A stretch of DNA of 6,208 bases, taken from positions 1-6,208 of the forward strand of contig JAPUHG010000208.1 in NCBI GenBank assembly GCA_027297845.1, in the 5' to 3' direction. Position 1 is the stretch's first letter, and the number at the start of each line of letters is the position of its first letter. Below the pieces are notes generated by a model that worked only from the letters and a program-made list of their open reading frames with translations, had not been told where the DNA came from and did no database searches. A program made the position numbers and the translations under genes. This DNA comes from Gammaproteobacteria bacterium. GTDB lineage: Bacteria; Pseudomonadota; Gammaproteobacteria; Steroidobacterales; MnTg04. Positions 1 through 5,242 of this stretch are shown here, one piece after another.

Positions 1-75
1 GTTTTCTTCCCATGTCTGGGCCGAAATCCCATTCGCGAACATTAACGTGACCACAAAAACGAGCGGAGTTTCCAT
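1..75 (-). CDS. N-terminus of an exported protein, cut by the left window edge
   Basis: Only the first 25 codons are present, read leftwards from an ATG at 75-73. A good ribosome binding site, GAGGGAG, lies 8 bases upstream (90-84). The translation METPLVFVVTLMFANGISA followed by QTWEEN is a short classical signal peptide: a hydrophobic core (LVFVVTLMFA) and an AXA-like cleavage site, ISA before Q20. The product is therefore probably exported to the periplasm. Nothing of the mature domain is visible, so the function cannot be named. The gene points the same way as the XRE operon, but 147 bases separate them, so it may have its own promoter. The start call is fairly secure because ribosome binding site and signal peptide agree. 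Confidence 0.6.
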   Translation of the reverse strand, partial: METPLVFVVTLMFANGISAQTWEEN

Positions 76-186
76 TTCTTCTTCTCCCTCAAGGCCCTTA
101 CCATGATTGGCACCGGGCCATCTAATTTCTACTTATGAGACATAGTCTAAATGGAGGGGGGGATGGACTTCTGGTCATTTCACGCC

Positions 187-216
187 AATGTCCGCTTTGG
201 GTCGTAAGCAGACATT
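187..216. repeat. Hairpin-forming inverted repeat, possibly a dispersed intergenic element
   Basis: Left arm AATGTCCGCTT (187-197) and right arm AAGCAGACATT (206-216) pair at 10 of 11 positions, with one C/A mismatch, around an 8-base loop TGGGTCGT. It begins 6 bases past the stop codon of the XRE gene, so it would sit at the 3' end of that transcript and could end it or protect it. There is no U-tract after the stem on either strand, so it is not a standard intrinsic terminator. The arm and loop sequence resembles a short palindromic repeat that I recall as scattered between genes in gammaproteobacterial genomes. That resemblance is from memory and was not tested here. Confidence 0.55.
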
Positions 217-222
217 CGCCAC

Positions 223-414
223 TCAATCAGCGATAAAGACCTCCTCTGCACGCTTGCCAAACAACCCCGCAATGCGAAAAGCCAGCGGCAAACTGGGATC
301 GTATTTCTCCCTTTCGATCGCATTGACGGTCTGGCGAGATACTTCAAGCGCTTTCGCCAGGTCGGCCTGCGTCAGGTTCATCGCGGCGCGAAATTCCCGA
401 ACCTTGTTCTTCAT
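223..414 (-). CDS. Short XRE-family helix-turn-helix transcriptional regulator
   Basis: This 63-residue protein is almost entirely one Cro/C1-type HTH domain, residues 3-60. The pattern is clear: VREFRAAMNLTQADLAKAL, then VSRQTVNAIEREKYDPSLPLAFRIA, with TQADLAKAL as helix 2 and SRQTVNAIE as the recognition helix. The ending FGKRAEEVFIAD is typical of the compact YozG-like group, which lacks any effector domain. Its ATG overlaps the TGA of the upstream membrane-protein gene (ATGA, 414-411), and no strong ribosome binding site is seen, so translation is probably coupled. It most likely binds the two inverted repeats in front of the operon and represses its own transcription, with the partner membrane protein perhaps providing the signal. 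The HTH call is firm; the target and signal are inferred. Confidence 0.9.
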   Translation of the reverse strand: MKNKVREFRAAMNLTQADLAKALEVSRQTVNAIEREKYDPSLPLAFRIAGLFGKRAEEVFIAD

Positions 415-794
415 CGATAAAGACGCCCGAAGATAATCCAGCCCGTACCCCAGGTGCAGCTCATCAGGGCTGCCGCCAGTGCCCAGTTCAGGTTGGGTGC
501 ACCGATCGTCGCTTGTAGCACGCCATAGGCGACCAGCAAAAACAGGCTGATGGCAAAGGCAAAGGCGAGCGCCGCGTCGTGGATCTTGCGTTCGAGTTCG
601 TCCATGCGTGTCCGGGCGAGCGTCAGAATCGTCACCGCGGCCAGACCCGGCAACGCGGGTACCAGGCCAATGATCATATCGATATTCGCGTCGCGTTCGC
701 GGTTTAGCAGATACATCACCACAAACAACGCGACAACGGAAAAACCGGCAAAAACAAACTCACGGTGGAATCGGTTAAAAGTAATGGTAGACAT
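411..794 (-). CDS. Small four-helix inner-membrane protein paired with the XRE regulator
   Basis: I place the start at the ATG at 794-792 because GGAG (804-801) lies 6 bases upstream. The TTG at 809 in the same frame would have to initiate upstream of that site. The product has 127 residues and about four membrane helices: 12-30, 41-60, 73-93 and 104-122. Between helices 2 and 3 is a charged loop, RTRMDELERKIHDAALA. A DELxRxI motif of this kind recurs, from memory, in small uncharacterised membrane proteins encoded beside compact XRE regulators. No enzymatic motif is visible. The 4-base overlap with the regulator gene and the shared upstream region indicate one operon. It may sense a membrane state or titrate the regulator, but this is inference only. 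Confidence 0.85.
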   Translation of the reverse strand: MSTITFNRFHREFVFAGFSVVALFVVMYLLNRERDANIDMIIGLVPALPGLAAVTILTLARTRMDELERKIHDAALAFAFAISLFLLVAYGVLQATIGAPNLNWALAAALMSCTWGTGWIIFGRLYR

Positions 795-809
795 CCTTGT
801 CTCCTTCAA

Positions 810-827
810 TGTAAAGGGTGCTTTACA
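810..827. promoter_or_regulatory. Promoter-proximal operator, perfect inverted repeat
   Basis: TGTAAAG (810-816) and CTTTACA (821-827) are perfect inverted arms around the spacer GGTG. The site lies 16 bases upstream of the membrane-protein ATG, just above its ribosome binding site, and covers the likely -10 region and transcription start of the minus-strand operon. It has the same 7-4-7 design as the second repeat at 847-864. Binding by the XRE regulator of this operon is the obvious reading but is inferred from position and symmetry. Confidence 0.7.
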
Positions 828-852
828 CTACAGGGATTCAAGTAAATGTCAA
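822..852 (-). promoter_or_regulatory. Sigma70-type promoter of the membrane protein/XRE operon
   Basis: Reading the minus strand, a perfect -35 hexamer TTGACA occupies 852-847, inside the distal operator. The -10 is less certain: TAGTGT (830-825) follows after 16 bases, and TGTAAA (827-822) after 19 bases; both touch the proximal operator. Transcription would begin close to the membrane-protein ribosome binding site. With both core elements inside operator sites, repression by occlusion is the expected mode. Confidence 0.55.
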
Positions 853-864
853 GGACCCTTGACA
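847..864. promoter_or_regulatory. Promoter-distal operator, perfect inverted repeat
   Basis: TGTCAAG (847-853) and CTTGACA (858-864) flank GACC. The symmetry extends outward by one base pair (A846/T865) and inward by one (G854/C857), giving 9-base arms around a 2-base centre. It shares the pattern TGTMAAG-N4-CTTKACA with the site at 810-827; the centres are 37 bases apart. It contains the minus-strand -35 box. It also lies between the divergent genes, about 108 bases upstream of the proposed GTG start of the amidohydrolase fusion, so an effect on that gene is possible. Confidence 0.7.
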
Positions 865-971
865 TCTTTTTCGATTGCCACCTCGCCCATGAATTATTCA
901 GGGCTTTCTTAGGCTAATATCGGATGCGAATTGCCGCTATCCGTCGGCACGCACAACAGCAAAGGAACATT

Positions 972-2990
972 GTGAATAGACGAATCATCAAGATCCCTCG
1001 TATGACGCCAGTCGTTTTTTGGATATCCCTGTTACTGGTCGCAGGTTGTGCCAGCACCGAACAAAGCGCCGGGAACAACGGTTTTGTCATCGCCAATGCG
1101 CAAGTCTTCGATGGCACCACGATGCTGGATGGCTATCACGTGGTAGTTCGCGACCGGCTTATCGCAGAGCTTAGCGATAGCGATCAACTCCCGATGGGGA
1201 TGGATGTCATCGATGCCAGCGGCATGACTTTGATGCCGGGCATGATTGACACCCACACGCACACCTCTTCGGTGACCCAGTTACAGACTGCCTTACGGTT
1301 TGGAGTTACGACCAACCTCGACCAAATGACCTGGCCGGGTCTGTTCCCGGTACTCAAAACAGCTGCGGAAACCCGCGACGACGTTGCTGATTTCCTCTCG
1401 ACCGATATGCTGGCAACCCCGCCGGGTGGCCATGGCACCGAATACGACATCGTTATCCCGACGGTGGCTGGACCGCACCAAGCGGACGCTTTCGTCGCAG
1501 AACGGGTTGCCAATGGTGCGGATTATCAGAAAATCGTCCTCAACGGCGCGCGGGCAAAGAAAGGCATGCCAACGATGAGCGCAGCCACCACCAGGGCGCT
1601 GGTCGAAGCCGCTCATGTCCGGGATCTGATTGTCATCGCCCATATCGAAACGCCGGGTGATGTCAGAACGGTCATCGACGCCGGTGCCGATGGACTCGCG
1701 CATGTCTGGCGCACCTCCGGCGCCGAGCCCGATTTATCGAGATTGCTGGCGGAGAATGGTTTGTTTGTCACTGCAACGCTGTCCGTTCCGGACGGCTTTG
1801 TCATCGACAGCTCGCGCGCCCTGATAGCCGAGGACCCCGCGGTGGCGCCGTATTTAAGCGAAGAAATGGTCACCAATCTAACGACAGATAGCGAGATTCA
1901 AACTCTTGAAAACCTGGATCAGTTTCTTGATGCGGTTCGCGGGCTGAACGAAGCTGGCGTCATGCTCTTAGCCGGTACCGATCCGCCCAATGCGGGCGTC
2001 ATGCACGGAATCAGCATGCATCGCGAACTGGAACTGCTGGTCGAGGCCGGTCTGACGCCTGCCGAGGCCCTGGCGGCGGCCACGGCCAATGCGGCAGACG
2101 CCTTTCGTCTTGCAGACCGGGGGAGGATCGCGGTGGGCCTGAACGCCGACCTGGTATTGATCGACGGCGACCCGGGCAGCGATATTTCCGACTCTCGTCA
2201 CATCGCGAGAGTCTGGCGCAATGGCGTCGAATTCGACCGCTCCCTGCCCGCGGGCCTGGCCGCAATCACCGAGGGTGATCAGCGCAGCGATGCTTCCAGG
2301 GCGCGCAACCAATACCGTCATCCACAGGCCACCTTGGCATTTTTTGGCATCGGGCCGGACATGACCATAGTCGAAATTTCACCCGGTGGTGGTGGCTGGT
2401 ATACGGAAATTCTCGCGCCCTATCTCAAGGACAAAGGCAAACTGTACGCGGCGAGCTACGATCCTGAATCCAAGATCATGTATTACAGGTCAAACGCGAA
2501 AAAATATGACGAGAAACTGGCGGCCGACCCCGACAGTTTTTCCCGGGTCGAAGTCACGATTTTTGACCCACCGTTATTGCTCGATATCGCGCCGCCAGGT
2601 TCTGCGGATATGGTTTTGACCTTTCGCAACGTCCATAACTGGGTGAATGAAGGTGCTGCCAAGGAAGCGCTCAGCGGCATGTACGCCGCGTTGAAACCGG
2701 GCGGCATTCTCGGCCTGGTGGAACACCGCGCAGACCCGGCCAAAGAACATGACCCGAAAGACCGGTCCGGCTATGTACCCCAGGACTATGTCATTGAACT
2801 CGCAGAATCGGTCGGCTTTGAATTCGTGGAAAGCAGCGAGATCAACGCCAACCCGAAAGACACAAGGGACCATCCGGAAGGTGTCTGGACGCTACCACCT
2901 TCACTACGCTTGCAGGACCTTGACCGGGAGAAATATCTTGCGATTGGTGAAAGCGACCGCATGACGCTGAAATTCAGGAAACCGGACTGA
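972..2990 (+). CDS. Predicted lipoprotein: amidohydrolase fused to COG4798-type methyltransferase
   Basis: I chose the GTG at 972: AAGGA (962-966) lies 5 bases upstream, and it gives a clean lipoprotein signal (RR/K-rich start, hydrophobic TPVVFWISLLL, lipobox VAGC, Cys26). In-frame ATGs at 924 and 1002 lack a comparable site. Residue +2 is Ala, which suggests outer-membrane sorting. With this 672-residue numbering, residues ~37-425 form an amidohydrolase with all expected metal ligands: HTH (H95, H97), K187 as the probable carboxylated lysine, H224, H244 and D337 in LLAGTDPP. It closes with GRIAVGLNADLVLIDGDP. Residues ~444-672 match the COG4798 'predicted methyltransferase' family: RHPQATLAFFGI, then EISPGGGGWYTEILAPY as the SAM-site motif, DMVLTFRNVHNW, NANPKD, EGVWTLPP, IGESDRMTLKF. 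The second domain lacks its own signal peptide. Substrates of both halves are unknown. Domain calls are strong; joint function is open. Confidence 0.88.
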   Translation: MNRRIIKIPRMTPVVFWISLLLVAGCASTEQSAGNNGFVIANAQVFDGTTMLDGYHVVVRDRLIAELSDSDQLPMGMDVIDASGMTLMPGMIDTHTHTSSVTQLQTALRFGVTTNLDQMTWPGLFPVLKTAAETRDDVADFLSTDMLATPPGGHGTEYDIVIPTVAGPHQADAFVAERVANGADYQKIVLNGARAKKGMPTMSAATTRALVEAAHVRDLIVIAHIETPGDVRTVIDAGADGLAHVWRTSGAEPDLSRLLAENGLFVTATLSVPDGFVIDSSRALIAEDPAVAPYLSEEMVTNLTTDSEIQTLENLDQFLDAVRGLNEAGVMLLAGTDPPNAGVMHGISMHRELELLVEAGLTPAEALAAATANAADAFRLADRGRIAVGLNADLVLIDGDPGSDISDSRHIARVWRNGVEFDRSLPAGLAAITEGDQRSDASRARNQYRHPQATLAFFGIGPDMTIVEISPGGGGWYTEILAPYLKDKGKLYAASYDPESKIMYYRSNAKKYDEKLAADPDSFSRVEVTIFDPPLLLDIAPPGSADMVLTFRNVHNWVNEGAAKEALSGMYAALKPGGILGLVEHRADPAKEHDPKDRSGYVPQDYVIELAESVGFEFVESSEINANPKDTRDHPEGVWTLPPSLRLQDLDREKYLAIGESDRMTLKFRKPD

Positions 2991-3039
2991 TGGATGACTG
3001 TTCGATTAAGCAATCAAAACACCGGGGGCGCAATTATCA

Positions 3040-3249
3040 ATGACCGATAAAAGAATTGACGCCCTGGAAACGAAAATCGCCTACCTGGAGGACACGGTGC
3101 AAACCCTGAACGACATCGTCAGCAGCCAGCAAAGGGAAATTGAGGAATTACGCGTTAGCTGCAAATACCTGGTGGACCGGCAAAAGGGCCTGGCAGAACT
3201 GGTTGAAGGTGACGCCGAGCCAGTAGTCGAGCGACCACCACATTACTAA
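3040..3249 (+). CDS. slyX: SlyX family protein
   Basis: A 69-residue, highly charged coiled-coil protein: MTDKRIDALETKIAYLEDTVQTLNDIV with leucine/isoleucine heptads over residues ~5-55, then a short tail ending in ERPPHY. Length, the LExKIAYLEDTVQxLN pattern and the PPHY terminus are the hallmarks of SlyX, a small cytoplasmic protein of unknown biochemical role that is widespread in proteobacteria. The ATG has only a weak purine stretch upstream (GGGGG, 3024-3028). It follows the fusion gene by 49 bases and precedes the GFA gene by 60 bases, all on the plus strand, so co-transcription is possible. No terminator is seen on either side. Family assignment is secure; the family's function is not established. 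Confidence 0.93.
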   Translation: MTDKRIDALETKIAYLEDTVQTLNDIVSSQQREIEELRVSCKYLVDRQKGLAELVEGDAEPVVERPPHY

Positions 3250-3309
3250 ACAATTCATTTGTACCTGGTGGTGCGTGGCAAGAGTAGCCGTAGCCTGGAG
3301 TAAAGACCG

Positions 3310-3723
3310 ATGAGCGATGTAATCAATGGCAGTTGCCTGTGTGGAAGAGTGAAATTTGAACTATCCGGCCCGTTCAGTTCCTTTTTTGTCTGTCATTGCT
3401 CGAGGTGTCGAAAGGCAACGGGCTCGGCGCATGCCAGCAATATTTTTACGGCGCTGGATAATCTGCGCTGGACCGATGGTAGAGACCTGATTCGTGATTT
3501 CAAACTGGATTCCGCGAAATCTTTTGGCCGGAATTTCTGTGATAAATGCGGATCGCCGGTTCCCAGGGTGTCCAAAGAAAGAAACGTCGCCATTATTCCG
3601 GCGGGAACACTGGAAGAAGATCCGGGCATATGCCCCGAAAACGTTATCTTCTGGGACGACCGCGCGCATTGGTATGAGGCTATGTCGTCCGCACCGCACT
3701 TCGCAAAATACCCCGACAAATAA
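3310..3723 (+). CDS. GFA/CENP-V family zinc-binding protein
   Basis: This 137-residue protein belongs to the family named after glutathione-dependent formaldehyde-activating enzyme (Gfa). The full set of zinc cysteines is present: C9 and C11 in GSCLCGRVKFEL, C28, C30 and C33 in CHCSRCRKATGSAHASN, and C77 and C80 in FCDKCGSPV. The first and last pairs normally bind a structural zinc and the CxCxxC a catalytic-type zinc. Members are cytoplasmic; most have not been tested, and assignment to formaldehyde-glutathione chemistry should not be assumed. A ribosome binding site GGAG (3297-3300) lies 9 bases before the ATG. The DMT transporter starts 11 bases after the stop, so the two are probably co-expressed, though a shared substrate is not implied by anything else here. 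Confidence 0.92.
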   Translation: MSDVINGSCLCGRVKFELSGPFSSFFVCHCSRCRKATGSAHASNIFTALDNLRWTDGRDLIRDFKLDSAKSFGRNFCDKCGSPVPRVSKERNVAIIPAGTLEEDPGICPENVIFWDDRAHWYEAMSSAPHFAKYPDK

Positions 3724-3734
3724 CCGCCTGAATT

Positions 3735-4592
3735 TTGCTTGCAATCGGCCTGACAACCCTGTCGCTATTCGCCTTCGCGGCCAATTCGGTTCTCTGCCGA
3801 ATGGCGCTTGGCGCGGATACCATAGACGCCATCAGTTTCACCTCGATCCGCCTGTTCTCCGGCGCAGTGACCCTGCTGTTTATCGTCCTGGCGAGTGCAA
3901 AAAAAGAGCGGCTGCGAACAGCGGGAAGCTGGCTGTCCGCGGCGATGCTTTTTTTCTACGCCCTGCCCTTTTCCCTGGCCTATATCAGCCTGGAAGCCGG
4001 GGCCGGTGCACTGATTCTTTTCGCGGCTGTGCAAATCACCATGGTCGGCGCGGCCCTTTTGTCAGGTGACCGCCCGCATCTGCTGGAGTGGATCGGTCTG
4101 CTCCTGGCTCTACTGGGCCTGGTCTATCTGCTGCTGCCCGGCCTGGCCGCTCCACCATTGGGTGCTGCTGCGATGATGGTTCTGGCCGGCGTTTGCTGGG
4201 GATTTTATTCCCTGCGTGGCCGCAAGGCCGGCAGCGCGCTCGCCGACACGGCATCGAATTTCCTGCGCTGTGTACCGGCGACGCTTGCCGTGAGCATATG
4301 GTTCGCCGATGGAATCTCCTTGTCATCGAAAGGTGTCATTATCGCAATCATTTCGGGCGCCATCGCATCCGGACTGGGTTACGTCATCTGGTATGCGGCG
4401 CTTCGTGAGTTGACCGCTACGCGCGCGGCGACCGTGCAATTGTCGGTACCGGTTATTGCTGCCCTCGGCGGCGTCCTGTTTCTTGCCGAAGGCCTGACGA
4501 TGCGGCTGATTTCATCTTCCGCCCTGATCCTCGGCGGCATCGGGCTGGCCATTTTTAGTTCACGGGAAACAGCCAGGAAAGGAGTATCCTGA
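3735..4592 (+). CDS. EamA/DMT superfamily transporter
   Basis: The 285-residue product has about ten membrane helices in two EamA repeats, residues ~1-136 and ~142-275. Typical marks are LFAFAANSVLCRMAL in helix 1, the AGVCWGFYSLRGRKAG signature opening the second repeat, and GYVIWYAALRELTATRAATVQLSVPVIA near the end. It is an inner-membrane carrier of the drug/metabolite transporter type, likely an exporter of a small metabolite, but the substrate cannot be read from sequence. The start is TTG at 3735: an in-frame TGA at 3729-3731 leaves only ATT (3732) or TTG in front of helix 1, and no ATG/GTG fits without losing part of it. No clear ribosome binding site is seen, so translation may depend on coupling to the GFA gene 11 bases upstream. 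Confidence 0.9.
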   Translation: MLAIGLTTLSLFAFAANSVLCRMALGADTIDAISFTSIRLFSGAVTLLFIVLASAKKERLRTAGSWLSAAMLFFYALPFSLAYISLEAGAGALILFAAVQITMVGAALLSGDRPHLLEWIGLLLALLGLVYLLLPGLAAPPLGAAAMMVLAGVCWGFYSLRGRKAGSALADTASNFLRCVPATLAVSIWFADGISLSSKGVIIAIISGAIASGLGYVIWYAALRELTATRAATVQLSVPVIAALGGVLFLAEGLTMRLISSSALILGGIGLAIFSSRETARKGVS

Positions 4593-4617
4593 GCGCTGAT
4601 CTGCGCGGAACGTATTC

Positions 4618-5040
4618 ATGCTGATAATCGATGAAAAAATTCAAATAGTGGATTCGGAAATCGAGTTTACGGCGATTCGCGCCCAGGGTGCCGGTGGTCA
4701 GAACGTCAACAAGGTCGCGAGTGCCGTGCATCTGCGCTTCGATATCCAGGCTTCGTCGCTGAGCAATGCTGTCAAGGGCGAACTTCTAAGGCATCAGGAT
4801 CAACGCATCACCAAGGAAGGGGTCGTGGTGATCAAGGCACAGCAACATCGCAGCCAGGAACAAAACCGTGAAGAAGCACTGAACCGGTTACGGGATCTAA
4901 TTCTCAATGCAACCGCCGTAAAGAAAAGGCGCAAGGCAACCCGGCCTAGCAGAAACGCGAGAAAAAAACGTGTGGACGAAAAAACCCGGCGAGGGAAGAC
5001 CAAAACATTGCGCGCCAAGGTGACGCCCCACGAGCTATAG
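4618..5040 (+). CDS. arfB: Alternative ribosome-rescue factor B (peptidyl-tRNA hydrolase)
   Basis: ArfB (YaeJ) enters the A site of ribosomes stalled without a stop codon and hydrolyses the peptidyl-tRNA. The 140 residues equal the length of the E. coli protein. The catalytic GGQ is at 26-28 within TAIRAQGAGGQNVNKVASAVHLRFDI, followed by the conserved VVVIKAQQHRSQEQNREEAL. From ~residue 100 there is a long basic tail rich in Lys/Arg (KKRRKATRPSRNARKKR and onward), the part that threads into the mRNA entry channel and distinguishes ArfB from the full-length release factors RF1/RF2. GGAA (4607-4610) lies 7 bases before the ATG. It begins 25 bases after the transporter stop and may be the last gene of the plus-strand run. 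Confidence 0.94.
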   Translation: MLIIDEKIQIVDSEIEFTAIRAQGAGGQNVNKVASAVHLRFDIQASSLSNAVKGELLRHQDQRITKEGVVVIKAQQHRSQEQNREEALNRLRDLILNATAVKKRRKATRPSRNARKKRVDEKTRRGKTKTLRAKVTPHEL

Positions 5041-5073
5041 GTCGCGGTGGCTATGTGCCGCAAAGGTTACAGG

Positions 5074-5181
5074 CTAGTTGTCTTTGGCGCCTTCGTCTAT
5101 CCACCTGGCGATCATGCCGACTTCGTCCTGCTGCATGCGATTGGTCAGGCCCGCGGTCACTGACGCATTGTGGCGCTGCAT
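5074..5181 (-). pseudogene. Decayed C-terminal fragment of a c-type cytochrome-like domain
   Basis: The minus strand reads 35 residues from an ATG at 5181 to a TAG at 5076-5074. The C-terminal part, QQDEVGMIARWIDEGAKDN, closely resembles the ending of many c-type cytochrome domains, with the usual 'xxExxxIxxWIDxGA' helix. The segment before it, VTAGLTNRM, could match the end of the cytochrome tail of PuuD-like urate hydroxylases, but that is a weak idea. Upstream in the same frame is a TGA directly before the ATG, no ribosome binding site, and no CxxCH haem motif. A 35-residue fragment could not form a cytochrome, so I read it as a remnant of a deleted gene rather than a working small protein. 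It lies between arfB and the TPR membrane-protein gene. Confidence 0.45.
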
Positions 5182-5242
5182 TCAATAAGTAATCGCCACG
5201 CAAACAGGTGTCTTGTATCTAAACGGCGCACATCCGAATGTT

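Noticed and set aside
151..207. Plus-strand mini-ORF after a G-rich stretch (ATG at 151 or 163 to TAA at 205), with GGAGGGGGGG before the second ATG looking like a strong ribosome binding site.
   Set aside because: Only 14-18 codons, its end lies inside the hairpin repeat, and it has no recognisable content. The purine run is more simply a chance poly-G tract.
188..436. Plus-strand 82-codon open frame opposite the XRE gene.
   Set aside because: It lies antisense to a clear HTH gene, starts inside the hairpin repeat and has no protein character; it is a shadow frame, as are the other antisense frames over the amidohydrolase fusion and transporter genes.
859..864. TTGACA on the plus strand, the mirror image of the minus -35 box, as a possible promoter for the amidohydrolase fusion.
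   Set aside because: It arises from the dyad itself, and the bases at the right distance (882-887, CTCGCC) do not resemble a -10. TAATAT at 915-920 could be a -10 but has only a weak -35 partner, so I do not call a promoter for that gene.
3234..3272. Inverted repeat ACCACCA (3234-3240) and TGGTGGT (3266-3272) around the slyX stop, as a possible terminator.
   Set aside because: The 25-base loop is long, the arms are simple-sequence, the left arm is coding (Pro-Pro-His of the conserved tail), and no U-tract follows.
4577..4583. AAAGGAG near the end of the transporter gene as a ribosome binding site for an earlier arfB start.
   Set aside because: No start codon follows at a usable distance, and the arfB frame has a TGA at 4597-4599; the ATG at 4618 matches the E. 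coli protein length.
5047..5061. Small hairpin after arfB as a terminator.
   Set aside because: The stem is only about five pairs with a G-U pair and is followed by AAAGG, not a U-run.
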